A stretch of DNA of 64,000 nucleotides from Mesorhizobium sp. J8 (lineage in GTDB: Bacteria; Pseudomonadota; Alphaproteobacteria; Rhizobiales; Rhizobiaceae). The position numbers and the translations under genes were made by a program. Below the pieces are notes generated by a model that saw only the letters and a program-made list of their open reading frames with translations, was not told the origin of the DNA and searched no databases. The stretch spans positions 1,426,001-1,490,000 of the forward strand of contig NZ_AP024109.1 of assembly GCF_016591715.1 (NCBI RefSeq). Reading direction: 5' to 3'. Shown here one piece after another: positions 8,773 to 17,728 of this stretch (its first letter is position 1; every line of letters begins with the position of its first letter).

Positions 8773-9702
8773 TCATACGGCAATCTCGGAAGATGGCATC
8801 AGGCGAGATGCCTCCTCCAACACGATCTTGCGCATCCATATGCTAGCCGGATCGCCATTGTGAGGGGCCGGCCACTGCATCGCCAGGGTGAACGCTGGCA
8901 GCGAGAGCGGAAGCTCGATGACGCGCAGCGGTAATGTCTTTGCGAAGTGCTCAACCAGCCTCAATGGCATAGTCCCGATGCGACTGGTGCTCGGTAGCAT
9001 CAGAGGGATCATGCTGAACCCCTGCACAACCACCTCGCTACGTCTCTTGAAACCGTGCTCAATCAGAAACCACTCATCAATGGATGGCCTCAGCGAACGT
9101 CCGAACTTGGCTGTTACATGGCCCATTGACATGTATTTCTCGAATGTGAGCTTTCCAGACAATTCCTTGTTCGTCCGACAACCTACACAAGCGAATTTAT
9201 CGTCGAAAAGCTTCGTTTTGGGGTGCGCATTCGACATGAACAATTCCGGAAGGATCAGCAAATCGGCGTCACCGCGCCGGAAAAATTCGTCCGGGTCGTC
9301 GGCCAAAGGCAGGAGTTCGAAGCTGACGAGAGGCGCTTCTCGCGCAACTCGCTCCACGACCTTTTGGAAGAAAACGATCGTCATGTAATCGGAAAGCATG
9401 ACCCTAAAACAGCGGTCGGATTCCCTTGGCTTGAATTCTTCCCAGGAGATAACTGAGAACTGGATGTGCAGCAGTGCCTCGCGAACCGGCGAGGCAAGAC
9501 CCTCCGCCCGCGGTGTCGGGACGAGCTCTCGGCCCCTCATCGTAAAAAGCTCATCGCCAAAATAGCTGCGAAGCCGGGCGACAGCCGCGCTCATGGCTGG
9601 TTGGCTAAGGTTGATACTGCGAGCCGCCGCTGTGAGGTTACGCTCAGTCATCAGAGCATCGAGCGCGACGAGGAGATTTAGATCAAGGCCCTTAAAACGC
9701 AT
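8773..9702 (-). CDS. nodD: LysR-type nodulation regulator NodD (copy 1)
   Basis: 309 residues from the ATG giving [17 protein letters not shown], the universal NodD start; a longer open frame upstream is ignored. NodD binds nod boxes and activates nod genes with plant flavonoids. The helix-turn-helix region ([22 protein letters not shown], split here at about residues 23-44) and the family segments FVLEPTP-like and [13 protein letters not shown] are intact. It is divergent from a nod box that starts 10 bases upstream, the normal nodD layout, but no nodABC follows that box. It differs clearly in sequence from the second intact NodD at 17729. Confidence 0.96.
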   Translation of the reverse strand: MRFKGLDLNLLVALDALMTERNLTAAARSINLSQPAMSAAVARLRSYFGDELFTMRGRELVPTPRAEGLASPVREALLHIQFSVISWEEFKPRESDRCFRVMLSDYMTIVFFQKVVERVAREAPLVSFELLPLADDPDEFFRRGDADLLILPELFMSNAHPKTKLFDDKFACVGCRTNKELSGKLTFEKYMSMGHVTAKFGRSLRPSIDEWFLIEHGFKRRSEVVVQGFSMIPLMLPSTSRIGTMPLRLVEHFAKTLPLRVIELPLSLPAFTLAMQWPAPHNGDPASIWMRKIVLEEASRLMPSSEIAV

Positions 9703-9712
9703 GCCCATTCCT

Positions 9713-9762
9713 AATCCAAAGCATGGAGGCCTACCATCCAAGCAATCAATTTCACAAATGTC
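9713..9762 (+). promoter_or_regulatory. nod box, orphan, divergent from nodD1
   Basis: The sequence reads ATCCAA, six bases, GAGG, six bases, then ATCCAAGCAATCAATTT and CACAAATG. This matches the nod box pattern ATCCAT-N6-GATG-N6-ATCCAAACAATCGATTTTACCAATC with a few differences. It points away from nodD1. No nod gene follows on the plus strand; the next nod gene, nodB2, faces the other way. Confidence 0.75.
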
Positions 9763-10143
9763 ACGAGACGCTGCTTTGGGAAAGTCCCGAATAGGTTGAT
9801 TTGATTCAAATCGAGGCGGCGAAGGAGCAGGCAAGCAACTGGGGCTCATCAGCTCGGACCACGATGCTCGAAGGTGGTCCCTGCGGCCGATACGGCCAGC
9901 ACCTGATCGGGACAGCAAATCTGAGCGCCATTGCCTCGACCTGCCAGAGAATCAAGGCCAGTTTGCGAATTAGATCCTCATGGCGCTGGGCAGCCTAGTT
10001 CTGACATCTGCAACGATCAGCAAGCGCCCTGCTCTTTGAACCGTTGCTTCACAGTCAGAGTCCGGCTCGTCCGACGTACACAATGCCGAAAGTTATCGCT
10101 GAAGACCCTTGCATTCAAAACGTGCAATCAGCAACAGGTACTT
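9763..10143. other. Non-coding stretch behind the orphan nod box
   Basis: 381 bases without a recognisable gene. Two short plus-strand frames (9801-9998, 9931-10191) show no known product. Near 9794 a dyad GATTTGA-T-TCAAATC is visible; as a FixK/FNR site (TTGAT-N4-ATCAA) it has one mismatch. The region is probably the scar of a lost nodABC-type operon. Confidence 0.4.
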
Positions 10144-10800
10144 TCAGTCAAATTGAGGAAGCGGGCTGATCTGGAATCCGCGCCCAAGTAAAGCAGGGAT
10201 TAGACGAGATAGCGTCGCGATGGTCTGATATCGCGGACCGGCTTCAGTTCCGGCTCCCAACTCGTCGAGAGGAGGACACCCGTCGTGCAAGCGCACGATT
10301 GCGCCGGGCTTCACAGATTCCAGGATTGCATCAACGATCGTGCCCACGTCGTGGCGACCCCACTCCCGCGGGCCTACAGACCAGTGGATAGCCGCCAGGT
10401 CAGCGATCGCGCACGCGGCAAATATCTCTTCGGTCCAGTTCCCGTAGGGCGCGCGGATGTGCCGGACTGAAGCTTGAGGGCACGCCATCATAATAGCCGC
10501 GTTTGCGTCAAATATTTCGCGCTGCACTTCATCGAGCCCGCATCCAGACAAGTCCGGATGAGTCATCGTGTGGTTGCCTACTTGGTGCCCTTCAGTGATC
10601 ATTCGTTGAATCAGCTCCGGTTGGCCTAAGGCATAGGCGCCGATGACGAAGAACGTCGCCGGCACCCGATGTTCCGCGAGGAGATTCAAGATCTGCGGTG
10701 TACAAAGCGGATTAGGGCCGTCGTCAAACGTCAAATAGACACTGCGAAGGCCAGTGCAGTCGTCGCACGTACTGTGCACTTCGCCCCAGTCGGAATGCAT
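10144..10800 (-). CDS. nodB: Chitooligosaccharide deacetylase NodB (second copy)
   Basis: 218 residues from the second of two adjacent ATGs (10803 or 10800); NodB is usually 215-220 residues. It removes the N-acetyl group from the non-reducing end of the chitin oligomer made by NodC. The polysaccharide-deacetylase motifs are intact: [14 protein letters not shown] with the catalytic Asp pair, and [11 protein letters not shown] with the metal-binding histidines; the segments APYGNWTEE and VRLHDGCPP also match. It differs from the operonic NodB at 21952 at many positions, so it is an old paralogue, not a recent duplicate. It sits behind its own nod box and a remnant of nodA. Confidence 0.9.
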   Translation of the reverse strand: MHSDWGEVHSTCDDCTGLRSVYLTFDDGPNPLCTPQILNLLAEHRVPATFFVIGAYALGQPELIQRMITEGHQVGNHTMTHPDLSGCGLDEVQREIFDANAAIMMACPQASVRHIRAPYGNWTEEIFAACAIADLAAIHWSVGPREWGRHDVGTIVDAILESVKPGAIVRLHDGCPPLDELGAGTEAGPRYQTIATLSRLIPALLGRGFQISPLPQFD

Positions 10801-10803
10801 CAT

Positions 10804-10851
10804 TGGCTCTGGTCCGTTCCGATCGACCGTCGCTCCGGCCGTCCAATTAGA
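10804..10851 (-). pseudogene. nodA: 3' scar of a nodA gene fused ahead of nodB2
   Basis: Directly before nodB2 the frame reads NWTAGATVDRNGPEP, the equivalent of the NodA C-terminus ([16 protein letters not shown] in nodA2). In this copy the frame runs on into nodB because the nodA stop is lost. Only about 16 codons remain; the rest of nodA was deleted between this point and the nod box at 10922. Confidence 0.75.
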
Positions 10852-10921
10852 ACTCTCTTGGAGCGGTAGTGCCGCGCCCGCCGTGTCGCCCATATCGGGT
10901 GCCCGAATGCAGGATTCGCCA

Positions 10922-10971
10922 ACTTCAGTAAAATCGATTGATTGGATCAAGCTCATCCACATTGTGGATGG
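10922..10971 (-). promoter_or_regulatory. nod box upstream of nodA scar and nodB2
   Basis: On the minus strand it reads CATCCACAATGTGGATG, then six bases, then ATCCAATCAATCGATTTTAC. This is a strong match to the nod box. It drives leftward transcription into the nodA scar and nodB2, so nodB2 is probably flavonoid-inducible through NodD. Confidence 0.85.
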
Positions 10972-11179
10972 TTTTTTGTATCAGTCGGGACTACAAACAG
11001 CTCGCGCGTGATCCGGCGTCGGCAACTCCCGCAGGATAACTAGCGGGTTCCCCACCGTGGTTCGTCCGTGGTTCGCCCCAACGTTGCGCAGTGGGTTGGT
11101 AGATACCGCAATGAAGGTCCGTCACGCCGGGCCTGCTGGCCAATCGGCCTTTGTCCCACTGAGTTCCCGTCTAGATTCG

Positions 11180-11612
11180 GTGCTGGCCAGGAGAGCCTTT
11201 GCGGTCGTTGCGCCTAACGCAAAGGACATCGTGGGGGTGATGCAGGAGTTTGTGCAGGCGGGCAAGGTGAAGTATTAGGGCCTCTCCAACTCGGACGCGG
11301 ACACCATCCTTCTCGCCAGCGCTGTGCTCCGATTTCGGGGATCGGGTCATTGGGGTCGGAGGATGTGCTGCTAAAGCAGACCGATGGCCTCCACGTTCAG
11401 ATTCTGAGGCTGGAGTCAGCGACTTTTCGGAGGGTATCCAGGCGGGAGTCGGGGCGTAGCTTTCCATTAAGCCGAACGTCGTTGCGGTCGTCATTGGTCG
11501 CGGATCGGCGCAGTGCGATGCGGAGCAGTTTCTCGCCTTCGCCCGAGGTGTCGAAGTGAGTGATGCCGAGCTCATGGGCTAGACGGATCGCCCTAGTCGA
11601 CTCCCGATACGT
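11180..11612. pseudogene. Aldo/keto reductase gene broken into opposed halves
   Basis: On the minus strand, from about 11612 leftward, AIRLAHELGITHFDTSGEGE followed, in shifted frames, by NVEAIGLL resembles the N-terminal half of an aldo/keto reductase. On the plus strand, from about 11200 to 11320, DIVGVMQEFVQAGKVKY, a stop and GLSNSDADTI resembles its middle part. The two pieces meet tail to tail near 11320-11340 and each carries stops or frameshifts. An inversion inside one gene is the simplest reading. The surrounding 10972-11715 stretch holds no other recognisable gene. Confidence 0.5.
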
Positions 11613-11715
11613 CCTGGGGCGTTAACCCTCGCCGTAGCCGTCGCGCCATCGCCAATGGCGCCGACCGTGACTGCGCCCTCAACGGCCGGGGGAATAGATC
11701 GTCTCCAGGGTAATG

Positions 11716-11765
11716 CATCCATATTGCAAATGGAAATGATCCAAAAAATCAATTTTGTCGATCTC
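11716..11765 (+). promoter_or_regulatory. nod box upstream of nodF
   Basis: Reads CATCCATATTGCAAATGG, then AATGATCCAAAAAATC and AATTTTGTCGATCT. This matches the nod box with a few substitutions in the right half. It lies about 190 bases before the nodF start and should drive nodF-nodE-nodA2. Confidence 0.85.
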
Positions 11766-11956
11766 TAAAATGTAACTACGAATGCCTCCAGCGAAGCTCT
11801 GGTCAGAGTCGCGATTGGCGACTGCATGCAATGCGTACCCTAGTCGCAGCGTCGATGATTATGATCCCTACGCCTTCGCGTCCGGAGCCGCCCGGCTGCC
11901 GGCAATTTCGCGACTCGTGGTGCCGTTTGGCCGAACCGCAAGCAGATAGGAGCAAG

Positions 11957-12238
11957 ATGCCAGATCAATTCGCAACCAACATCATCGCTCTAATCAAGAA
12001 TCGCGCCGTGTCTAACGGTGCCGATATCGACATCGCCTTGGACGGCGCCGAGATAACGACTACCACAAAACTGACTTCTCTGGGTGTCGATTCGTTAGGC
12101 ATGGCTGATATTCTCTGGGACCTTGAGCAGGCTCACGGCATCAAAATCGATTTCAACACGGCTGACGCCTGGTCAAACCTCGACACTATCGGCGACGTAG
12201 TGGAGGCCGTCCGCAGCTTCCTCAATAAGGAGGATTGA
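11957..12238 (+). CDS. nodF: Nodulation acyl carrier protein NodF
   Basis: 93 residues starting at the ATG preceded by AGGAGCAAG; the open frame extends upstream but similarity starts here. NodF is a specialised acyl carrier protein that, with NodE, builds the multi-unsaturated fatty acid attached to Nod factors. The phosphopantetheine site is intact in GVDSLGMADILWDLE (Ser of DSL). It ends TGA directly followed by the nodE GTG, so the two genes are translationally coupled. Confidence 0.93.
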   Translation: MPDQFATNIIALIKNRAVSNGADIDIALDGAEITTTTKLTSLGVDSLGMADILWDLEQAHGIKIDFNTADAWSNLDTIGDVVEAVRSFLNKED

Positions 12239-13447
12239 GTGGGGAAGCGCGTCGTCATTACTGGAATAGGTGGACTGTGCGGGCTAGGCACTGACGCCGC
12301 TTCCATATGGAAAGCAATGCGCGAAGGTCGCTCGGCCATTGGGCCCCTTGTCAATTCTGAACTCCACGAGTTGAAGGGGATAATCGGTGCCGAGATCAAG
12401 GCGCTTCCGCAACACGATGTCGCCCGGAAACAACTCGTCTCGATGGACCGTTTCAGCCTGCTTGCCGTCATTGCAGCGCGCGAAGCCATGCGACAGGCTG
12501 GACTTTCAGCGGACGCAGGCAACCCCTACCGCTTCGGCGCAACGGTGGGCGTCGGCATCTGCGGCTGGGACTCGATTGAAGAAAACTACCGCGCTATCCT
12601 TTTGAATGGCGCGAGCCGTGCTGCGCTCCTCACCGCACCTAAGGTTATGCCGAGTGCGGCCGCCGGCCATGTCAGCATGAGCCTTGGCTTGAGGGGGCCG
12701 GTCTTCGGGGTCACGTCCGCTTGTGCCTCAGCCAACCATGCGATCGCTTCGGCCGTGGATCAGATTAGGCTTGGCCGCGCCGATGTCATGGTTGCCGGCG
12801 GCAGCGATGCGCCACTCATATGGGGCGTGCTGAAGTCGTGGGAGGCATTGCGCGTGCTTGCGCCGGATACCTGCCGGCCCTTCTCGGCCGACAGAAAGGG
12901 CGTCGTGCTGGGTGAGGGTGCGGGCATGGCTGTGCTGGAAAGCTACGAGCATGCTAAAGCGCGCGGCGCCACAGTACTTGCCGAAATCGCCGGCGTCGGC
13001 CTTTCCGCCGACGCGTTCGACATCGCAGCGCCTGCAGTCGAGGGACCCGAGGCTGCGATGCGTGCCTGCCTTTCTGATGCCGGGTTGAATGGCGACGAGG
13101 TAGACTATCTCAACGCGCACGGAACCGGCACCAAGGCCAACGATCAGACTGAAACGGCGGCGATCAAGCGCGTCTTTGGTGACCATGCCTATTCAATGTC
13201 TATATCCTCTACGAAGTCTGTGCATGCACATTGTCTCGGCGCAGCGAGCGCGCTGGAAATGATCGCCTGTGTGATGGCGATTCAGGACGGGGTCGTGCCA
13301 CCAACGGCCAACTACCGGGAGTCAGACCCCGCTTGCGATCTTGACATTACTCCCAATGTGCCGCGCGAGCGCAAAGTGCGCGTCGCAATGAGCAACGCCT
13401 TCGCCATGGGCGGCACCAACGCGGTTCTGGCGTTCAGTCAGATATAG
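12239..13447 (+). CDS. nodE: Nodulation beta-ketoacyl synthase NodE
   Basis: 402 residues, the usual NodE length, starting with GTG immediately after the nodF stop. It is a KAS II-type condensing enzyme working with NodF on host-specific unsaturated acyl chains. Catalytic residues are visible: Cys162 in [10 protein letters not shown], His294 in NAHGTGT and His331 in [11 protein letters not shown]. Its presence predicts Nod factors with alpha-beta unsaturated acyl groups next to the usual vaccenic acid, a trait tied to particular legume hosts. Confidence 0.95.
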   Translation: MGKRVVITGIGGLCGLGTDAASIWKAMREGRSAIGPLVNSELHELKGIIGAEIKALPQHDVARKQLVSMDRFSLLAVIAAREAMRQAGLSADAGNPYRFGATVGVGICGWDSIEENYRAILLNGASRAALLTAPKVMPSAAAGHVSMSLGLRGPVFGVTSACASANHAIASAVDQIRLGRADVMVAGGSDAPLIWGVLKSWEALRVLAPDTCRPFSADRKGVVLGEGAGMAVLESYEHAKARGATVLAEIAGVGLSADAFDIAAPAVEGPEAAMRACLSDAGLNGDEVDYLNAHGTGTKANDQTETAAIKRVFGDHAYSMSISSTKSVHAHCLGAASALEMIACVMAIQDGVVPPTANYRESDPACDLDITPNVPRERKVRVAMSNAFAMGGTNAVLAFSQI

Positions 13448-13617
13448 AGGGATTCTGTCCTATCGATGGTAGAGCGGACCCTGGTGAGTTCTGGAGCGCG
13501 GCAGGGAGGAGAATTGTGTCAGATGGATACACTCTCCTTTACATTGGTACTCTCACCCCGCGGGGAATTCCATAGCGTGATCAATTGAAGAGACAGCGAG
13601 AAGAGGGAGATCTCTAT

Positions 13618-14208
13618 ATGCACTCTGCGGTGCGGTGGAAATTGAGTTGGGAAAGCGAGTTGCAACTCGAAGACCATGTCGAACTCGCCAAATTCTTTCG
13701 CGAATCGTATGGCCCGACCGGAGCGTTCAACGCAAAACCATTCGAAGGTAGTAAAAGTTGGGCCGGGGCGAGACCTGAGCTTCGTGCAATCGCTTACGAT
13801 TCCGCCGGTGTAGCGGCGCATATGGGTTTGTTGCGCCGCTTCATCAAAATTGGCACAGTTGATCTGTTGGTCGCTGAATTAGGACTGTACGGGGTACGTC
13901 CGGATCTTGAACGGCTCGGAATTGGCCATTCGATCCGCGCCGTCCACCCAATACTTCAGGAACTTAATGTTCCATTCGCTTTCGGCACCGTTCGGCAAGC
14001 CTTGCACAGACATATTGAAAGGTTCAGTCAACATAGCCCGCTGACAATTCTTTCGGGAATTCGCGTTCGATCAACCTTACCGCAGCCGCGCCTCGACCTT
14101 CCACCAACCCGCGTCGATGATGCACTTGTCACGGTTCTGCCAGTTGGACGCCCGATCAGTGATTGGCCCCCCGGCACGATGATCGATCGGAACGGACCCG
14201 AGCTCTAA
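13618..14208 (+). CDS. nodA: N-acyltransferase NodA, second copy (nodA2)
   Basis: 196 residues, exactly the common NodA length, from the ATG after GAGGGAGATCTCT. NodA transfers the acyl chain onto the free amino group of the chitin backbone made by NodC and NodB. Family segments [34 protein letters not shown] and [16 protein letters not shown] are intact. It follows nodE by 170 bases with no nod box between them, so it is likely part of the nodFEA unit and may prefer the NodFE-made acyl donors. It differs clearly from nodA at 21365. Confidence 0.94.
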   Translation: MHSAVRWKLSWESELQLEDHVELAKFFRESYGPTGAFNAKPFEGSKSWAGARPELRAIAYDSAGVAAHMGLLRRFIKIGTVDLLVAELGLYGVRPDLERLGIGHSIRAVHPILQELNVPFAFGTVRQALHRHIERFSQHSPLTILSGIRVRSTLPQPRLDLPPTRVDDALVTVLPVGRPISDWPPGTMIDRNGPEL

Positions 14209-14477
14209 GGCTGTTTCGAGAGCGGCGCCTCAACTATTTGAAGGCCGGTCTGGATCTTCATTCATTCCGCCCACCAGAAATCGTGGATGTGCTGGTTGAG
14301 CCTAATGCCAGTGTTGTAACTGATCCAACGGGGATTGCAGAAGGCCCAACTTTGAGCCCCAGGCCATCCTGGATCGCGCTGCCAATTGGTGCGAAGAGAA
14401 TCTGCTTGTACGCACCCCTTGGCCGGGGTACGACGCGCCGCCCAGCAAACGACGTCAAGTAAACGGGGATGCGTAAG
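14209..14477. other. Debris between nodA2 and the nodM remnant
   Basis: Several frames stay open on both strands, for example a plus-strand run after the nodA2 stop ending at 14462, but none is recognisable. I see no nod box or clear repeat. It probably belongs to the decayed stretch that also holds the nodM fragment. Confidence 0.35.
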
Positions 14478-14702
14478 CGGCTCATACTCCACCGTCACCG
14501 AGTTCCCGAAATGGCGTGGCTGGTCGACATGCCAAAATGACTGCCGTGAAGCAGCGAGCATTAAGCGGCAGCGCGTGGGCCATTGTCGCGATGAGACGAG
14601 CACATGCGGTAGCACGCCCGTTTTGAAAGCCTCATCGAAGAGTGCGCGGCCCCCTTCATCGGTGATCGGGACGATCTTGCCGCCGCGCGCGGCGACCTCG
14701 CG
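14478..14702 (-). pseudogene. nodM: C-terminal fragment of a nodM/glmS gene
   Basis: The minus-strand frame reads EVAARGGKIVPITDEGGRA, then after a degenerate stretch DQPRHFGNSVTVE. This corresponds to the last segment of NodM (EVAARGGKIILITD and DQPRNLAKSVTVE in the intact copy at 29266). About 75 residues remain, with a divergent middle and no N-terminal part. From 14703 to 14901 I find no further gene. Confidence 0.7.
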
Positions 14703-14901
14703 TTTATGCGCAGCAGAACACGCACAGCATCCCGGCATCGGGATCGTTATTTCGCATAGTAAGCGCCCTCAACGCTGTCGCAGCCTGCACAAGGCAACTG
14801 ACCACGATTCAGGCGGAGCACTTCGAAGGCAACGTGCCGAAGGTTCGAGCCTTGGAACACGGCCTGATAGCATCCTGCCGAGCGCGACGTGACGGTACGG
14901 C

Positions 14902-15744
14902 TCAATCGTTCAGCCTCTGAAAGTCGGCGCCCGTTTTTGGGCCTGCACTGTTCATGAGATGGCGGCGCATGTAGGCTTGGGGACTACTACCCATCTCGGT
15001 GCGGAATGCATAGACGAAGGCGGATGCCGAACCGTAGCCGAGTTCCATGGCGACCTGTGTCACGCCTAGACCACCGCCTAGAAGCTCTATTGAACGGAAG
15101 AGCCTAAGGCGTCGTCGCCACGAGCGTAAGCTCATGCCCAACTCGGTGTTGAAGCGGCGTGCCAATGTGCGAGGAGATATGTTCAACGCCAGCCCCCATT
15201 GTTGCGGGCTTCGGTTGTCGGTGGGATCCATATACAGTGCCTCGCACAGAGCGGTCAGCGGCGCATTGCGAGGCCATGGCAAAGCCGACGGCAGCAGCTG
15301 TACTCGCACAAGCTGGTCAAGGATAAGAGCGGTCACCCGGTTAGAGTAGCCATCCCCTTCCGGCTTGCTCTCAAGTTCCGTGGCCTCGACAATCAAGGCC
15401 TGGAGCAAAGGTGACATCATGAAGATAGTCGGCACTTTCGGTAAGTTTGCGCCGGCTTCATCAGCAATCCAGAGGCTTCGGAACACGGCGCCGAGAAGCG
15501 AGCCGACCCGATGCACGACGCCGGTTGGCAACCACACCGCCTGATCCGGTGTGATCACGAAGGATTCCCCTTCTGTATAGACAGTCAGCACCCCCGAGAT
15601 CGCATAGACCAACTGATGCCAGGTGTGTGAGTGGTCTGGAAAGTAGTGACGCGCAGGAATGGTTTGCGCCCGCACGGTGATCGGCTGGGGAGGACGAACC
15701 CCGGCGGGCGCGGTGATCGCATGCCAAGTCATCCCACCCTCCAT
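14902..15744 (-). CDS. AraC-family transcriptional regulator
   Basis: 280 residues; a start at MTWHAITAPAGV (codon 5) is equally possible. The N-terminal part is a cupin-like sensor (PDHSHTWHQLVYAISGVLTV with clustered histidines, about residues 37-60). The C-terminal part is an AraC double helix-turn-helix (ISPRTLARRFNTELGMS and VTQVAMELGYGSASAFVYAF). It is divergent from an MFS transporter gene 152 bases away, the classic layout for a regulator of a small-molecule exporter. No nod box is visible between them. The effector is unknown. Confidence 0.85.
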   Translation of the reverse strand: MEGGMTWHAITAPAGVRPPQPITVRAQTIPARHYFPDHSHTWHQLVYAISGVLTVYTEGESFVITPDQAVWLPTGVVHRVGSLLGAVFRSLWIADEAGANLPKVPTIFMMSPLLQALIVEATELESKPEGDGYSNRVTALILDQLVRVQLLPSALPWPRNAPLTALCEALYMDPTDNRSPQQWGLALNISPRTLARRFNTELGMSLRSWRRRLRLFRSIELLGGGLGVTQVAMELGYGSASAFVYAFRTEMGSSPQAYMRRHLMNSAGPKTGADFQRLND

Positions 15745-15896
15745 TTTGGCAGGTATTCTACATCATTTGTCTCTCCATTGAAATACAGCCACATGAAAAA
15801 GCGCTAATAGGCCGCCAAATCAACTGCCAAACGCCTTCGCCTCTCGACGCGATGATCCCTCGTGTCGGATCGACCGCTCGTGCCTTGTGAGTTCGG

Positions 15897-17117
15897 ATGT
15901 CAGAAATCACTGCAAACAGCGTGCCCGCGACGGCCTCATCATATTATGACTCCGCCAGAGGCAACGTCGCGCGGTTAACCATCGCGCAGGCGCTGGGCGG
16001 GGCAAATTCGGCGGTTGTGTATTCTACCGGTGCGGTCGTCGGAAACATACTCGCGCCAAACGCCGCACTGGCCACGCTTCCGATATCGATGTTCGTGGTG
16101 GGAATGGCGGCCTCGACCCTGCCCGCGGGGGCCATCGCCCGAGGCTACGGTCGTCGCGCGGCATTTCTGATCGGGACGGGGTGCGGTGTGCTCGGAGGCC
16201 TGTTGGCGGCGATTGCTGTGGTGATTGGCTCCTTTTGGTTGTACTGTGTCGCAACCCTCTTTAGCGGCTCCTATGCCTCCGTCGTGGTTTCCTTCCGCTT
16301 CGCTGCGGCGGAATGCGTATCGCCTGAACGGCGCCCGCGCGCTTTGTCCTTCGTAATGGCGGGCGGCGTCTTCGCCGGCGTGATTGGGCCGCAGCTTGTC
16401 AACAACACGATGTATCTTTGGATGCCGCACATGTTTGCGGCGAGCTACCTTGCACAGGCGGCACTGGCTGCGATATCCGCGCTGCTTCTGGTGAGTGTCC
16501 GCCTACCGAAACCCACTGCTGCCGAGGCTGCCCATGGTCGCCCCTTGAGTATCGTTGCCCGTCAACCCCGCTTCATTACGGCAGTCATCTGTGGCGTGGT
16601 CTCTTACCTGCTCATGAACTTTCTGATGACCGCCGCTCCTCTGGCAATGCAGCTCTGCGGCCTGTCGCAGAAGTCCTCCAATCTCGCCATTCAATGGCAT
16701 GTGATCGCAATGTATGCCCCAAGCTTCTTCACCGGACGCCTGATTAACCGTCTCGGTGCGCCCAGCGTGGTTTTGAGTGGTCTTGTTCTGACCGGCTTAT
16801 CGGCAGCGGTCGGGTTAATGGGCGTTGATGTGGCGCATTTCTGGATCGCCCTCATTCTATTGGGCGTTGGCTGGAACTTCGGTTTCGTTGGGGCTTCCGC
16901 ACTTGTGCTTGAATGCCACCGCCCCGAGGAAAGAGAGAGCGTCCAGTCGCTCAACGACTTCGCCGTATTCGGAACCATGACCTTTGGCTCTTTCCTGTCC
17001 GGCGGTCTGCTGACGGCATACGGGTGGAACACCGTGCTGGGGCTTTCCTCCGTTCCTCTCGTGATGGCCGTCATTGCATTGGCGACAACGGCCCACGCAC
17101 GTTTCGCACATGCATGA
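15897..17117 (+). CDS. MFS transporter, probable exporter
   Basis: 406 residues with about 12 hydrophobic segments and the loop 2-3 arginine motif AGAIARGYGRRAAFLIG. Members of this group move small molecules across the inner membrane by proton exchange. It is divergently arranged with the AraC regulator at 14902, which probably controls it. The pair sits between nod gene debris, so it may have entered the region as a cassette. The substrate cannot be told from sequence. Confidence 0.85.
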   Translation: MSEITANSVPATASSYYDSARGNVARLTIAQALGGANSAVVYSTGAVVGNILAPNAALATLPISMFVVGMAASTLPAGAIARGYGRRAAFLIGTGCGVLGGLLAAIAVVIGSFWLYCVATLFSGSYASVVVSFRFAAAECVSPERRPRALSFVMAGGVFAGVIGPQLVNNTMYLWMPHMFAASYLAQAALAAISALLLVSVRLPKPTAAEAAHGRPLSIVARQPRFITAVICGVVSYLLMNFLMTAAPLAMQLCGLSQKSSNLAIQWHVIAMYAPSFFTGRLINRLGAPSVVLSGLVLTGLSAAVGLMGVDVAHFWIALILLGVGWNFGFVGASALVLECHRPEERESVQSLNDFAVFGTMTFGSFLSGGLLTAYGWNTVLGLSSVPLVMAVIALATTAHARFAHA

Positions 17118-17356
17118 TACGCCTATGCCTCTCACTGCCCGGGGAAACCCTGACGCAGGAATTTTTTCGTAGATGAGCCAAAGCCGACACCTCAAAATCG
17201 GTCTCTCAGCTCAAGACGGCGTCGCGATCTGGCGTCCACCCTTGCGCGCGTCCAAACTTATGAAGGCATCAGCGGGCTGTGGCCTGAGCTATGATGTCCC
17301 GCCTGAGGTCGTCCAGATCTTCGAAATGCAGCCGATAGCAAGAAGGAGATCTTTCT

Positions 17357-17576
17357 ATGCCTTCTACGTGCGAGGGAATTGTGGGAAAGCGATTTGCAAC
17401 TTTCCGACCATAGCTAACTCAGGGAGTTCGTCCGAAAGAGCTATGGCCCGATTAGAGGCTTTAATGCAAAGCGGTTCAAGGCCACACGAAGCTGAGCAGC
17501 AGCTGAGTCTATTGCACGGCTGATCGGCGATTGGCCCGCTGGAGCGATAGTCGACCGGAGTGGACGAGAGGCATGA
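17357..17576 (+). pseudogene. nodA: nodA pseudogene with internal deletion
   Basis: The 5' end keeps AAGGAGATCTTTCTATG and the following bases match the nodA start region with small insertions and deletions (GGGAAAGCGATTTGCAACT; CTATGGCCCGATTAGAGGC). The middle of the gene is missing. The last 19 codons read IGDWPAGAIVDRSGREA and a stop, equivalent to the NodA C-terminus. Frames are broken throughout. It lies just upstream of the second nodD, a position that suggests a former nodA-nodD neighbourhood. Confidence 0.7.
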
Positions 17577-17659
17577 GTTACATTGACCAGCAGGCCGGCG
17601 GTCGGGCGGACCGACAGCGCACCATCCGGTCGGCGGATCTGGCGGCGTCTGCCTGGCAA

Positions 17660-17715
17660 ATCTATCCTTGTGATGAAGCCGCCGATCAATGGTTCGGCAA
17701 AGTTGATTCAGATCG
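17660..17715 (+). promoter_or_regulatory. Degenerate nod-box-like sequence before nodD2
   Basis: ATCTATCCTTGTGATG matches the left half of the nod box (ATCCAT-N6-GATG) with one mismatch. The right half (GATCAATGGTTCGGCAAAG, then TTGATTCAGATCG) is poorly conserved. It lies 14 bases before the nodD2 start and might allow NodD control of nodD2. It could also be a decayed site. Confidence 0.3.
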
Positions 17716-17728
17716 CGGATAACGACAT

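Noticed and set aside
9796..9809. FixK/FNR box TTGAT-N4-TTCAA
   Set aside because: One mismatch in the right arm and no gene follows in either direction at a suitable distance.
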